NCBI GenBank assembly: GCA_013399855.1
Contig: VXAY01002817.1
Coordinates: 250,423 to 314,422, forward strand
Direction of reading: 5' to 3'
From: Oxyruncus cristatus
Lineage: Eukaryota; Chordata; Aves; Passeriformes; Cotingidae
DNA length: 64,000 bases
A program made the translations under genes and the position numbers. Shown piece by piece: positions 22,698-34,829 of the stretch (within the stretch, counting starts at the first letter, position 1; the number at the start of each line of letters is the position of its first letter). The notes below the pieces were generated by a model. It was not told the origin of the DNA. It ran no database searches and saw nothing but the letters and a program-made list of their open reading frames with translations.

Positions 22698-24654
22698 GAA
22701 GACATATGGGAAATGAAACAAATAGGAACAAGAAGCCATTCTTACATTTATTTTGCTTACTCTAATTCACATTTTAGATGGTAAGGGGTTAGTTAAAAGG
22801 GTCAAAGTAAGAAAGCTTATTTGTAGCTATTTAATGTGATAGTAAAAGTGGATTCTGAAAGTTTAGTATGAGAATCCCTCAGGAACCAAAAGGGTATGCC
22901 TGCCTTCATTCGGCTTCATGGGTATTCCCAGTCTGACTACAGATGTAGAGTTGTTTGGATGAGATGCTTCCATCTCATGGTTATTCTCCAGGCCGTTATC
23001 CCTACCCCACCACTTCTAACACATGGGTTATCCTCATAGTACCAACTTTAGTGAAGTCTCTTTGCTCTTGTTATATGGCATCTAGAAAAGATTTGGATCG
23101 TTTTTTGCAGCCAGAACTTAAAATTTCTGTCCTTGAGAGGCTTCTCACCCATTTAAAACAGTTCAGAGAAAATATTGTACATTAAAGGGGAAATATCCCT
23201 GATCTCCTGTTGTCTGCTTCTTACTGTGGGTGGCCAAGTATCTCTTGGAACCAGTGATGGGATAGGTAATCTTCTGCTTCTTATCATTGCCCACTAATAC
23301 CAGTGAACAAAAGTTCCCAATTTCTGTACCCTGACTGGAGAAGTGCAAGAAATAAAGAGCTGAAAGCTGAGCGTAGTTTTTGACCTGTACACATGACAAA
23401 AAAGTAAACATTTTTACTAACAGCCATAGAGGACAGACTAAGCTGTGGATTAGACAGTGAGACTTGCAGAGCACTGTTGCTTTCCAGATCTGAGAGGGAC
23501 TATATTTTCTGTTCTTAAACAGCAAACTGTTGCTTTGACTAAAAAAATTCTATGATGACTGGATTCCCTGTCTTTTTGTGTATCTCTCGTTGATGACTGG
23601 GAGAAAGTGGCAGCAGTTTGGTTGTCATGGTGCCCCAGCAGCCAAAAGAAAATGGCATCCTGTTGCCATTGCAAGGAAAAGCTTTGCTCTAGAAATTTGG
23701 CAAGCTGGGCAGAGGGGAAGTGATGAAAAGTCTCTGTTTAATGTCAAAAGTCTCAATACAAATAGTATCCTGCAAGTGAAACTGCAATCCCTATGCTTGC
23801 TGTGGCTTTCTGAGCTATAACTACCACTCTGGAATGCTCATGCCTGTGTTTTCCAGGTCTCTGTTGGCAGTTTCTGTGGTATACCCTGCACTAGCCCCAT
23901 TGCTGCCAGGTTGATGTATTCCCAGAGTAAGCAGTCTGTGTTATCTAGTATTTTAGTAGGAGACACCTGACTTTCTGGCTCATTGTCAGATTTCAAACTA
24001 GCCACCTTGCTAAAGCAGTTTATTTTCTCTACTAGAGAAGCAGGGATAAAGTTATCATTGCTCTTTGCAAAGCTTTTTCTTGTCCCTGCAAGAGACAGGG
24101 CCTTCCAACACACTCTCAGATAGACAGTCACTGGAAGCAGGAAACGCACCACAGGATCACCAACAGCCCAGATGACATTGGCAGCATCCAGGAGATTTTC
24201 CTGTCTCATTCCAGCAAGGAGACACAGGTGGCATCTTAGTAAACATTTCACAGCAACTTGGCCTGAAGCAACACAGGAGAGCACTTGAGTTGGGTGTGCT
24301 CCCTGCTGTGTGCCCCAGCGTCCCATGCAGCATCCTTGGCTGTTGGAAACCAGATCTGGGCATCGTGGAGCAGCCAGGCAGGAGATGGTGAGGGCAGGAG
24401 GAGATGGGCACGTGTAGAGTGCCCCTGGGGCTGCCAGGCACCTCTCATTAGAATACATTTGTTCCACAGTATTACGGCCGGCTGGTTCATCTCTCAGTCT
24501 CTTTCTTTGCAGGGCTGTTGCTTACAGAAGGTAGAGGCAGGGACTTGGTCTGGGTCCAAACTCTGGTGCAGCTCTGCCTCTCCTCTCCTCAGTCTCTCGC
24601 TGTGCGCAGAGCCGGGCCCCCTGCTGTGCCCTCGCCAGCTTTTACAGCCGCCCT
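22698..24654. other. Noncoding stretch, nothing recognised
   Basis: No repeat or exon recognised. A 209-codon minus-strand frame at 23838-24467 shows no domain, no biased codon use and no splice structure, and is taken as chance. Confidence 0.45.
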
Positions 24655-24800
24655 GCCTGTCAGAACAAATGGTACAGCTCAGAAAATAAACTCATCTCAT
24701 TTGTATGACAACACGGCCCCTCCGGTTAGAATGCTGCACCATTGCTTTTAACAAGGCTTTAAGCTGTTCAGTTCAGAGACTTTACAGCCCCTGGTTTATT
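24655..24800. promoter_or_regulatory. Candidate conserved noncoding element
   Basis: A low-repeat block with CCTGTCAGAACAAATGGTAC at about 24655-24674 (TALE-like TGTCAG and SOX-like ACAAATG), CTCATTTGTATGACAACAC at about 24695-24713, and CATTGCTTTTAACAAGGC at about 24739-24756. Weak evidence from motifs only. Confidence 0.2.
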
Positions 24801-24948
24801 GAAATACAAACCTTCTCCTGCTCAGTCATCCCAGGCATGTTCCCTAACGCCTAACCTAGGCTATGATGCCCTCAGTGCTCCGTGCCCTGGCTGAGGCTGC
24901 CCAAGCTGAATGATGTCACTCTTCTTCCTTCACCGTAGTCCTGGACCC

Positions 24949-24987
24949 TGCACTGTAGTCCATGTACATGCACTGTAGTCCATGTAC
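24949..24987. repeat. 20-bp tandem duplication, two copies
   Basis: The unit tgcactgtagtccatgtaca at 24949-24968 is followed directly by the same word lacking its last base, at 24969-24987. The identity implies a recent duplication. Confidence 0.9.
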
Positions 24988-25095
24988 TGCTCCCTACAGT
25001 GGAGAAAGGAAAGATGAAAAAGCCCTTTATTGCTAGATAGTGGAAGTAGCTGTAAATTTCTTTCTGTGCCGCATTGAGACTTCCTCAGTCTGTGT

Positions 25096-25380
25096 GTGGG
25101 GCAGTCTCCAGGCATGGCTCCGGTTGTGTATGTGTGTGTGAACGCAGGCACTTTCATTTCTGCTTGTGTCCCATGCTGTGAGAGTCTATGTGCTCATGAG
25201 GGTTCAGTTTGCGTGTTCCTGTTTACTTGTGTGTATCCATCTGTGTGTTCATGTCTTGTTTCTGTGTGTTTGACGTGTTGGGTTTTAAGTATGTTTCTGC
25301 TGTGCCTGCCTTTATGCAGCCAATGGTTGTGTGTACTTGTGCCTCTCAGCTGTGTATGTGTATTACAGTGAGCATGCTTT
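25096..25380. repeat. TG-rich degenerate low-complexity region
   Basis: Many interspersed TGTGTG words (for example about 25127-25140 and 25338-25360) in a region rich in TGT/GTG triplets. A Cys/Val/Leu-rich plus-strand frame covers it. That frame is a by-product of decayed (TG)n and has no domain. Confidence 0.55.
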
Positions 25381-25959
25381 CATAAGTCTCTTGCTTACCA
25401 GTATTGAAGGGTGTGCAAAGGTCTCATTATGTTGCACGTTTCCCCTTGGTGTGACACATTCCTGCAGTTCACAGGCAGGTGATTGACAGTGTCTGTTTGT
25501 TCTGTGCTGCTTGGAACAGAATGGCCCAAAAAGGAACCCTGGAGTTTTAGATGAACCTAAAGGATGCCTTGTTAATAAGGAAGGAAAAAATTACAAGAAG
25601 AGGGAAATAAACATTCAGTATACACTTGATGACATGTAGCTCTTTCTAAAGCATACCATATGTTTTTTCCAATGATAAACAGAAGATCTGGTCCTCTACT
25701 GTCAAAGTCAGTAGTAGATTTTCTAGAGAAAATGGTTGCAAGATCACATGTAGAACAAGATAAACTGTGCATCAGATAGAGATGCACGCATGTGCCTGTA
25801 GATGGATCTATTATTCTCCCCTTTCAGCAGCCTTACTACAGAACAACTATTTAAGGTTGCTCTATGTCTTCCATACCCTATTTAACTCGTGGCAGACTGA
25901 ATGTGTAACTGTTTCATCTTCTCGTTAGCACAAACGGTTAGAATGAAGACACCTGAATC
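25381..25959. other. Noncoding stretch, nothing recognised
   Basis: No repeat or exon recognised. Confidence 0.5.
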
Positions 25960-26060
25960 CTTACTTTGCAACTAGTTTCCTCTGTGACCTTGACAAATTA
26001 TTATGGGTTTATGCCTCCTTCCCTCGCAGGAATGGCAACTGATAGTGGGTTAGCTTACGG
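25960..26060 (+). mobile_element. Probable MIR-type SINE fragment
   Basis: The series tttcctctgtgaccttgac at about 25976-25994, caaattattatgggtttatgc and then ggaatggcaactgatagtg at about 26030-26048 follows the MIR order (ctgtgaccttgggcaa, then tctatgcctc, then aaaatgg and ataatagtg). Diverged but collinear. Confidence 0.45.
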
Positions 26061-26162
26061 AGATGCCAGAGGGCTGGTATTGCTAGTAGAGATCCCGGGA
26101 GTAAAGTGGTACTGGCAATCACGAACTATTCACTCTTTAGCAGTATTAACATTTCTGATAAC

Positions 26163-26213
26163 AAACATGCCATATGTCCTTAAACATGCAATATGTCCTT
26201 AAACATGCAATGG
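26163..26213. repeat. 19-bp tandem repeat, about 2.6 copies
   Basis: The unit aaacatgccatatgtcctt at 26163-26181 repeats with one change at 26182-26200 (aaacatgcaatatgtcctt) and begins a third time at 26201. It is a minisatellite seed in otherwise unique DNA. Confidence 0.9.
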
Positions 26214-28439
26214 ATTTCCCTTAGGTAACAGCGAATCTCTAGGATCTTAAAAGCAATATCCTGGCTGTCAGTAAAGCATGGGGTCTAACATGGATCCAGC
26301 TGAAAAGGTTTGCTCTCTTGCCTGGACAATAGGCAGCAACTGCTGCTCTCCTTGATGAGTTGGGCTTTGTGAACCCAAGTTTCTGTACCCATTTGTTTGG
26401 CATAGGGTTGGAGGCTTCTCTGCATATCTTTAATGCCTGTGAGCCGGGATTTCCACGGTAGAGAGTGAGCACTAATGCAGTGCACAACCATTTGTTAGCC
26501 AAGGGCTTGGGGTTTGCGGAGCTGCGCACATTCCTGCTGGCGAGTGTGTAGACAGAGGAGTAAACAACGGCTGTAAGATTTACTGCTGCAGCAAAAATAA
26601 ACCATTTGTCAAAGAGAGGATAACACAGGGATGCCAACAGCTTGAGGCCACCCCACCTTGGGATGTGATCTGGTTAGAGCTTGCAAACCAAGCAGAATGG
26701 GACAGAAGTACACTGGGATTTAGCTTGAGTCCATTCAGAAATGTTTCCTCCAGAGAGTAGAGTTCTGGGGACTCAACAAGGGGTGCACAGAATATTTCTT
26801 TATACAATGTCATGAGGTCCTAGCAAATACCAGACTAGGTAAAAAACAGTACTAGTCTAAGCTCTATGCTCTAAAGCATTTCTGTCAGCTGCTCCCAATT
26901 ACAATGCCAAAGGAAGACTCTTTTTAGTATAGACAAAAGGTCGTCTCAAGGCTTTGCTGGGCACTTTACACTATTTTAAGAGTACTGCTCTCTGCATATG
27001 GTATAGCAGCATTGATCAGAACATTTGTGGTAATTAAAAAACCCATAGCAAGTTTCATCAGGGACAGGTGACAGGTCAGTTAATTATTTTTAGGAAGCAA
27101 AATTCTCTCTTCAGTCCTGAACAAAAGAGAAACGTAACAGCAAAATTAGCTTTTCCCAGGGGTGATATGATATTGCCATTAATATTAATAGAATATACTT
27201 CTCTTTATATTTGGCAAAATTTTGGTGAATGACAGTATACAGAATATGTTAATTTTGTGTTTGGCAAAAATTAGTGAGAGTTGTAAAGAGTTATTTAACC
27301 TGGAAAATTGAAGCTGATTTTACGACAAAAGGGGTTGTAAATTTAACCTGAAGCACAGATTTTTCAATAGCAGGAATACGTCTGGAAAGTAGAAACACTG
27401 ATACAGGTTTGCCTGGTGGGAAGTTAGATGCCAGTGTGTACTGATATACGTCATGAACTGAGGAAGCCAGTTGTCCTCCCCTTACACATTTGTAGTATTT
27501 GTAGTATTTTTCTATATACCTAAAGTGTGCTGAATACTGAATAAGATAGATGGGCCCACTTAATTTTTCACTGAAGTTACTGACTCCCACATTGACAAAT
27601 TAAAGGTACTAAGGCTTGGTGAAGGACCAGGCTGTGCCTAGGAAATCAGCATGCCAGAGTAGATGCAACAGTCCCCCTTTGTTTGAGAGACGCAAATTGA
27701 AATACATCACTGGTATGAGCTTCATGACTGGAGCAAGGGGAGTATGATCCCACTTGCACACTGGATTGTGACTGGATGTAGAATGATGTGGAGTACTTTG
27801 GTACCAACAGGAGCATTCTCAGAGAAAAACAGAACATAGCATAGCATGGGCTGACATGTCTCTTACTTGAAAGAGTGAGAGAATTGAAAGATACGTATTA
27901 AGATCTGAGTAAGCCTTCCAACTCCCAACAGAAGGGAAGTGGGAAAGAGCAAACAACCAAATGCTAAGCAGAAGTGGAGTAAGGGGTTAGAGTTCATGTT
28001 TCTAAAGATCTACACCTGCCTATTTTCTATGACTGTAAAAATTAAGATGAATGAAGTGTCTAATGTAAAGCTGCTGTTCTGTTTGTCATATGGAAATTCA
28101 ATGAATCCCAGAGATAAAACTTGCAATTGCTGTAGCTGAAGCTGTTACAAATGGATTTGGCTTTGATAGTCTTCATGGGCTGGGCACAGGGTAAACCTGA
28201 AAGCTAGTGACAGGAAGGTTGTCCCGAGTGTTTTTGTGTAACTGCAGAGCAAACACCACAACACATTCTGTCCTATATAGCAGAATTGGCTCACATTAAG
28301 CCCTTGGAGAGACTCTGATGTGATGCATACACCCAGTTGTCTGCCATGTTCAAGGAATCCATGCTCATCACTATAACATCCCCCTTCTACAGGCAACCTA
28401 CCACCTCTACCAAAAACAAGAAGGAAAGAAAGCCTAAAA
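26214..28439. other. Noncoding stretch, nothing recognised
   Basis: No repeat or exon recognised in 2.2 kb. The minus frame 26239-26637 (132 codons) has no domain. An AT-rich patch lies at about 27165-27260. Confidence 0.45.
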
Positions 28440-28620
28440 AGGTGAAGAAGGATTTTCATTATGAAGTTAATTAGCTTCTGATCCAAGCTGCACCTTTTCA
28501 AGGGGAGGAATTAGAGGGATTTAATTGCTTTATCAGCCTTGTCTTTGATTTCCAGCAATCAGGCCGATTCCATTTAATTTAACTGCCACAGATGAGAAGA
28601 AAATTGATGCACTCACCTGC
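28440..28620. promoter_or_regulatory. Candidate conserved noncoding element
   Basis: Repeat-free, with TTCATTATGAAGTTAATTAGC at about 28455-28475, GATTTAATTGC at about 28517-28527, and CATTTAATTTAACTGCC at about 28571-28587. Three spaced TAAT-core clusters in 150 bases suggest homeodomain input. This is inference. Confidence 0.28.
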
Positions 28621-29859
28621 CTTGGAGCAGAAAAAGAGAGTGAGAAAGAAAAGTTGGAGAAATTGGCAAATATAGTGTCTGCAGATTAATGAAAACCAAC
28701 AGCATTTGCTCACAATTGGAAATGATGTGCCTGCCCTGAGGTGTTGGGAGCTGTGCGTGTGCCGCTGTGCATGGTGATGTGAGACCCATCTTAATGGCAG
28801 AGAACAGGGAAAAGCGGGTGGACCTGCCCTGGGGAAGGAGGGAAATATATTTGTGAGATGATCAGGGATCAATTAATGAATGGATGTGCAGGGGGGTGAG
28901 AAGAAGGGGGGAGGGGAAGCGGCCAAAGCCTCCTGCTAGCATATAAGCAAGCAGAGTTCAATGTGCTGAGTGGGCTTGGTGTGATGTCTGTTGTGCTCTG
29001 CCAGAGGGTGTATCCCTCACTTGCCAGGTGAGAGGGTTGGTTCATGTTATAGGTAGCTGATGTCTGTTTTGCCAAGGTACAGGGAGGAAGGTACAGAGAG
29101 GCTGGAAATTGCAGTGCAGGCTTTTGGTATATAGGATGCCTTTGCTGAAGTGCTTTTCCTTCTGTCAGAACGAGATTTGTTGCTGCTTCCTTCCACGTTC
29201 TTAGAGATATTTAATGTAGAGGTGACTAAGACACAAAGCCGACGTGTTGAAGAGAAAGAATAAATAGAAATAGCTAAATAGAAATGTTGGGAATAGCAGA
29301 GGATGGTCCATGAAGAAGTGATGAGGAGAAAGTGGTAGAAGAGGAGCTGAGACCTGTAGAACCGTGATCCACAAGATGAGAGTTGACTTCCTCCAGCTAA
29401 GGTGTGCCTTTGCAGAGGGCCTGCTGGGTTTTGGTCATCTGTTAAACAATTGCCTGCAGCTGTCTGTAGCCACAATAATCATCTGGCAAAGATGTGTGGT
29501 TCTTGCTTTTCAAAAACGAGGACTCCTGGAGGTGTCTAAAGACAATCCTTCAAAAACTAGCCCAAGTAATTTATTTTTTTTTAAATCATGACCCAAAATA
29601 ATAATGTGACTGTACTGAAAAGCCTGATTTTCAGTGGCAGAGTACTTGGATTCCCCACTTGGTGAGGGCTGTTCCCTCACTTAAAGAATGTTGGACCAAG
29701 GTCTTGATTGGAAAACTTTGTGTCCTTTTGGTCTGTACAAAGGTGAGGCTTCACCCTGGTTCTCTGTGCAAGCAAGAGTAGGTGAATAAAAAGCATTTTA
29801 GGAAGATGGAATTTCCTTTTAGTTGCATCCTCTCAAAAAAAGATAATCGGGGGAATGGA
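28621..29859. other. Noncoding stretch, nothing recognised
   Basis: No repeat or exon recognised. A G-rich patch is present at about 28888-28920. Confidence 0.5.
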
Positions 29860-30300
29860 TTGGTTTTAGGGGATTGTTTTCTACCAGAGAAGATTGTTTA
29901 ACTAAAACCATTTCTGTTTAACTAAACAGAAAATTCTGTCTGAAATGTCAGTTTCACTGAGATTTTGTATCACAGAAGTTTTTGACAGAAGCCTCTAGGT
30001 AGGATTGTCACTTTCCATTTCACTCCTTTGAAAGCAAAAGGTGTTTTTCACTTTGAAATAACTTCTGTTATTTTAAACAAAAAAATGTTTGATTATTTAA
30101 TATTCAGAGGGATTTTAAATGAGAACATTTTTTTTTAAATACTGTATTTTATTAGAATAAAACATTTTGATTGACTCAAATTTGTTTCTGCCAGGAAATT
30201 TATTCTATGAGAAATTTCTTTTTGTGTGGATTATTTCCAGTCCCACACTAAACTAATTTCAAAATTGGAAGTTTTTTTAAAAAATGAGAATTTTCAGTGT
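29860..30300. repeat. AT-rich palindromic stretch, possibly a decayed repeat
   Basis: Rich in aaaatttt, ttcacttt and gaaattt words on both strands. It contains an almost perfect palindrome with 10-bp arms, tttctgttta (29911-29920) and taaacagaaa (29923-29932). The word gtttaactaaa is repeated at 29896 and 29916, 20 bases apart. The composition resembles old amniote repeats of unclear family. It could instead be unique AT-rich DNA. Confidence 0.35.
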
Positions 30301-30989
30301 CTCTACAGATACCATAACTGGGACTCTGTTCTCTGCTGGGATACTGAACCTGTTTTCTGTTTCAGGTCTACAGATTGAATTTAACAAATTTCTTATCAAA
30401 TGGTACTTCTCCCATTGTTTAGATTTCATATTATCTTTAGGGCAGCCTGATCATGAAAATGATCTCTAATTATTTGTTGAAGGCCATGTTAAGTTTTGAT
30501 CCTAATAGCTATATTATTTTAGATGCTATAGGAGCTGCATGTTAAGAAATGGTTTTTCCTCAGGCAAAAAAGGGAAGATGAGCAGAAGCGAAGGAAAGGC
30601 ACAGAGGGTCGAGTGAGGGCTTCACAGCAGTGGGGAGTGGACTTGGGAACACAGCCTGTGTGTGTGGACCTGTAGGGAATGGCTAAAAGCCAGTAGTCTG
30701 GGCTGCCTCTCTGTCAGTCCATCTCTGGGCTTGATAGCAGTGGTCAGTCTAGAGTAGAAGCATGAGCATTTAGAAACTGTCATCGCCCTTACAAGTCAGT
30801 CTATAGGTCTTGTGAGATGGGAATGGTTCTTTGCTGGAATTTAACACCTTTAGGTATAGTTTTAAGAAGGAGCAGCTTTGTGGACTGTAATTAAGACTCT
30901 GAAAGAGAGTTTTTTTTCTGGTGGTTCTCTCTGCTCACCCACAGCAGGTTAAATGAAGGGGTTAATAAGGTATTATTTCCCCACAAAAG
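30301..30989. other. Noncoding stretch, nothing recognised
   Basis: No repeat or exon recognised. Confidence 0.5.
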
Positions 30990-31320
30990 CCCTGACGGTG
31001 CATTTCCTCACAGCTTGCCTGCCAGGCTTGGCCTAGCTCTGTGGATCAAAGGCTGGTTATCGCTAATATTGAGCTGTTGTAACCTCTGTCCCCTTTGATT
31101 AAAGTGGCGCTGCTGTGAATTTCTCAGTTAATCACGCCTTGGCTCGCAGGGTCAGCTTGCAACTTGGCAAGTTCAGAAAACTACAGCAGAGGAGAGAAAG
31201 GTAAAATGTATTATGCAAATGCAATTATGATTGAGTCCGACTCCATCCGGCCAAGGCCTTGTGCTGCTGGAGAGGCTGGAGGGAGAGGAATCAATATCCC
31301 ATCCTTTGACAAGAGCCTCT
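30990..31320. promoter_or_regulatory. Candidate enhancer: TCF/LEF plus POU octamer cluster
   Basis: This repeat-free block has a perfect TCF/LEF site GATCAAAG at 31044-31051, a second on the other strand, CTTTGAT, at 31093-31099, and a third-like CCTTTGACAAG at about 31303-31313. It also has CGCTAATATTG at about 31061, GTTAATCACG at about 31127, and a perfect octamer ATGCAAAT at 31213-31220 embedded in TTATGCAAATGCAATTATGA. Its balanced base composition, in contrast to AT-rich flanks, also fits a conserved regulatory element. No open frame suggests an exon. The Wnt-responsive reading is inference. Confidence 0.4.
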
Positions 31321-33514
31321 TGGCAAGGAAAAGGGAATGGAAAGGGAGACTTCCCTTTCTTCTCCCCAGAACTTTCCACACCACTGAGGAATGCAGGGTT
31401 TTGGGGGCTCTGAAGCCCTCGGTAAGTGCAGTGTGTTAGGAGGAGAATGTGACCTCCGAGACATTTTCCATCCCTGGGAGCTATGATTTACAGTTTTTTC
31501 TTGGACTGCATTAAAATGGGAGCTCTGCCAATGGGTTCAGGACCAGTAATTCTACTTTCCACTCCACATCACTTCCCAAAGCCTCAGGATGAGAGGAATC
31601 AGCAGGCATCATGGCAATGTGGATCCAATTTCAAAGCACACAGTAAGATAGGTGTGTAAGTCACAAGGTGTATGTTCAGGGCTAAAGATGAAGGTTTGAG
31701 CCCCAGGAAGGCCGTAGTGTGGGACATGAAATTCAACACAGTTGGCAGTGAATTAGGTTAGTGAACACAGCATCCTAACCTTGTTTTGAGGATGCTGAGG
31801 AATAGGACTGCTGAATAGAAAGAAGAGATCAGAGCTGAGTCTTATGAAAATGACTCTTTTCTGTTCTGTGTTTTGATTTCCTTACCTGCAATAGAGTGTG
31901 ATGGATTGCCCTGCCATATGGAGGTGGATATGAGAGTTCCTCAGCACTCAGGATATGGGTTATTTTTTATTTAGGAAGGTGCCCTGTTCTTAGTAGAGTT
32001 TCAGTAGCCCACAGAATCAGTCTGTCAAGAACTGGGCTATCTGCAGGCATATGGTAAAGCCATATGTACATGCAGAGATTTTAATGATGTAGAAATAGCA
32101 GGATGATGTACCAGTTTTGCAACCACAACAGGAAAGCTTCATTGAGCTGTGTACTTTCCTAGGGAATCCAAGTGAAACAAACTATGGCTATAATTCCATT
32201 TTTTGCCATTATTATTACATCCTCAGGTGTGGTTTTGCCAGCCATCTATTGAACACAGTTTCAGTCCTAGCCAGCAGAGTTGCCCCGTGAAGGGTGTGCA
32301 GCCTTGGAAAGGTCATTGCAGAGACTTAGTCCAACAGTAGGTGTGGCAGAGTGACTGAGCCGAAGTTATGAACATCCAGGAGCAGAATCACGTGCCCAGA
32401 GCTACAGCTCTCCCGTGACTAAATTCATGCTTTTGGTGGCCCTGGCTGATTTTAGCAGTGGTTCTCAGATTCAGGACGTTGCCTTCAGACAAAGGGTATT
32501 TGCTGTTTTCATTGGCCTGGCAGCATCTTTCCTTATCAGTTCATATTCCATTGGGATCCAAAACTAACCCACTAAGTCATCACATTCCTACCTAACCCTA
32601 CTCCTGGGTAGGTAGAAAGAGCTGTTTTCCTACCCCTACTGAAACCTGTTGTGCTTTCTGGCCGTGATGGTGACAAGAGGGAGGGAAAAGAATACGATGT
32701 TTCTAGGGAGACTGGTGTTCAGGAGTGCTGGTTAAGGTGGCACAGAGGGATGTTTGAGCTCCAGCTGTGCTGCAGAGCTGAGCTGGAGCAGAGGTGAGGG
32801 GAACAGGCAGTGCAGGGGCCTCTGCTGCGGCAGTGTGGCTCTGAGCAGAGCACAGAGCAGGGGAGTGGGGAATGCTGGGAGGAAGAATGAGCACGGCAGG
32901 GCATTCTTGATCAGACCCACTAATTAAGTGCTCTCTCTTATTTTATTTACTCCAGTCTTTCTATTTTTGCATCACTTGTTTTCTTGTTCAAGTGAAACAG
33001 CAAGGAACTTTTTAAAATTTAAATTCAGAAGTGCTGGAACTGAGCTCCCGCTGGGGAGAAAGTCCTGGAGCTCTGCTCCTGATGGCTTTCGGGAACGGAT
33101 TACAATGTTTCGTTGTCTCTTACTCCCTTCCAAAGGCAGGTACCATTTTGCTCAGTTGGGGCACGTGGTTCTTATTATGCTATCAAACCTCACAAGCATG
33201 GGAACAGAACCACAATGCCTGCTGGTGTTTCAAAGACCCCTAAGCTTGAATTTTAGTAGGTAAAACACATACAGACATCTTCCTGTTGTGAGCTTTTCCT
33301 CACTTTGCATATATCTTTCCCTTGTGTGCTTCTCAGTCCCTTTGCACTGTTTTATTGTTTTGCATTCCTAACAAATGATTATTCTTCATTTTTTGGAGCT
33401 GTGAAAGATACTATCCAGATGGCTCAAAGGTGTGACATGGTCCTGAGTGGGTTTTGATTAAAAATTGTAATTAATAATAAAATATAATATGAAGAATAAT
33501 GCTAAATTACAACT
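31321..33514. other. Noncoding stretch, nothing recognised
   Basis: No repeat or exon recognised in 2.2 kb. A strong splice-donor word GGTAAGT at about 31421 has no recognisable exon before it. Overlapping frames at 32703-32920 are Ala/Ser/Pro-rich chance frames. Confidence 0.45.
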
Positions 33515-33700
33515 CTTTCATCAAAGAGTTTTGGGAAGACAATGCAATACTGCTGTCCCCATTGCATGGATAAATTTTTGATGGGAGAATGATTCACCCA
33601 AGGTCATGGGAGAAGTTGGTACTAGAGTCAGGAGGTGAAGAAGTGTTCCTGATAGTCCATCTGTTGTACTATATGCTCCCTTCCTACAGAAAGTGTGGGG
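33515..33700 (-). mobile_element. MIR-type SINE, minus orientation
   Basis: The plus strand shows the reverse-complement MIR order: gtccccattgcatggataaa at about 33554-33573, gagaatgattcacccaaggtc at about 33584-33604, then agttggtactagagtcagga at about 33613-33632, corresponding to the family's acccaaggtcac, then a tggcagagc-like word, then the gagtc block. Confidence 0.6.
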
Positions 33701-34730
33701 GTTTTCCAGATTTTGTTTTTCCATGTACTGAATCTCCCTCTGATTTCTTGTTCAAGCCTCTGAGAGAAGAAACTGGCATTGTGGTGTGAGCCGAGGATTA
33801 CTAGGGTTTGCTCAGGCCCAAAATGTGTGCCCTCTGCGATTCAGTGCGAGCACAAGTAGCTTCACTGTCCAGGAGATAGTCATGAAACGACACAGTCAGT
33901 GAGACTGCTCCTCAGGACTCAGTAGGGCTCTGCAGAACATGAGCTGCACCTTGAACTTCCTCTGTAAACTGTGAACTGCTGTAACTGTGAAAGAAAGGGT
34001 GTGATGGGCCAAAACTCTCAAATCTCTGCTTCTTACCCCCCCCACATGATGTTTTCCTTGGGAAGAGTGAGGACCTTCAGCCCAGATGAACCTTCCTGTG
34101 TCTTCCTTTGCAAATCTTGTTCATGGAGGTGATCAGTAAAGGAGCTAAATGAAATAAGGCTCCCAGGTCCTTTTGAAATTCCATGGAAGATGGGCATCTC
34201 TAACCATTCACTTAGTTAAAAAAATCTCTAGCAGGAACATACAATGGGCTCATGAGAGCAGGCTTTTTTGAAACACTTAATGCCATATTTCTGCAGTCAT
34301 TAGTATCTGGTCTCTGCAATACTGGATTCCACAGCAGTGCTAATGCAATTGATTCAGCTGCAGGTACAGGTGGAATTTCTCTTCAATGTGATGGAGCACG
34401 TGGTAGGGTTCCTAGGCTTTACAGGGCATGTGGGAGAGTTATGCCTGGGCAAACAGAAGTCACAGTGGAAAGGGTCTGTGACTTGGGTCATTACAGGCTT
34501 TTCTAAAGAGATATTTCTATGGACAGTCCTTGCCATAAAATACAGCATTACCAAGGCTGCTCTGATATACATTCCAGTTTCTCCCTGCAAAAGCCCAGTA
34601 TCCCAAAGTTACAGGAGGTACAGACTAATCCCCTTTAATTTAGAGGTCCAACATAAATGCTTATTCCTCACTTATCACAGTTAATTTTTTCAGTGGTGCC
34701 TGGCACTGTAATGTCCTGCTTTCTTCCCCG
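33701..34730. other. Noncoding stretch, nothing recognised
   Basis: No repeat or exon recognised. Overlapping frames on both strands at 34252-34684 have no domain. Confidence 0.5.
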
Positions 34731-34805
34731 CATCTTCCAGCCTTTCTTCTTTCCTTCTCTCCTCTTTCTTCCTCTTGCCCTTCTTTTCCCTCCTTTCTTC
34801 TCCTC
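34731..34805. repeat. CT-rich low-complexity tract
   Basis: Runs of TTTC, TTCC and CTCTCC make a polypyrimidine tract of about 75 bases directly left of the candidate regulatory block at 34830. Confidence 0.85.
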
Positions 34806-34829
34806 AGCCCTCTACTTCCCTGCCTCTTG

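Noticed and set aside
23838..24467. 209-codon minus-strand frame
   Set aside because: No recognisable domain, overlaps open frames in other phases and on the other strand, no splice signals that make it an exon.
25096..25371. 91-codon Cys/Val/Leu-rich frame resembling membrane segments
   Set aside because: Its composition follows from the degenerate (TG)n region.
26239..26637. 132-codon minus-strand frame
   Set aside because: No family recognised and no promoter or splice context. Expected by chance in 64 kb.
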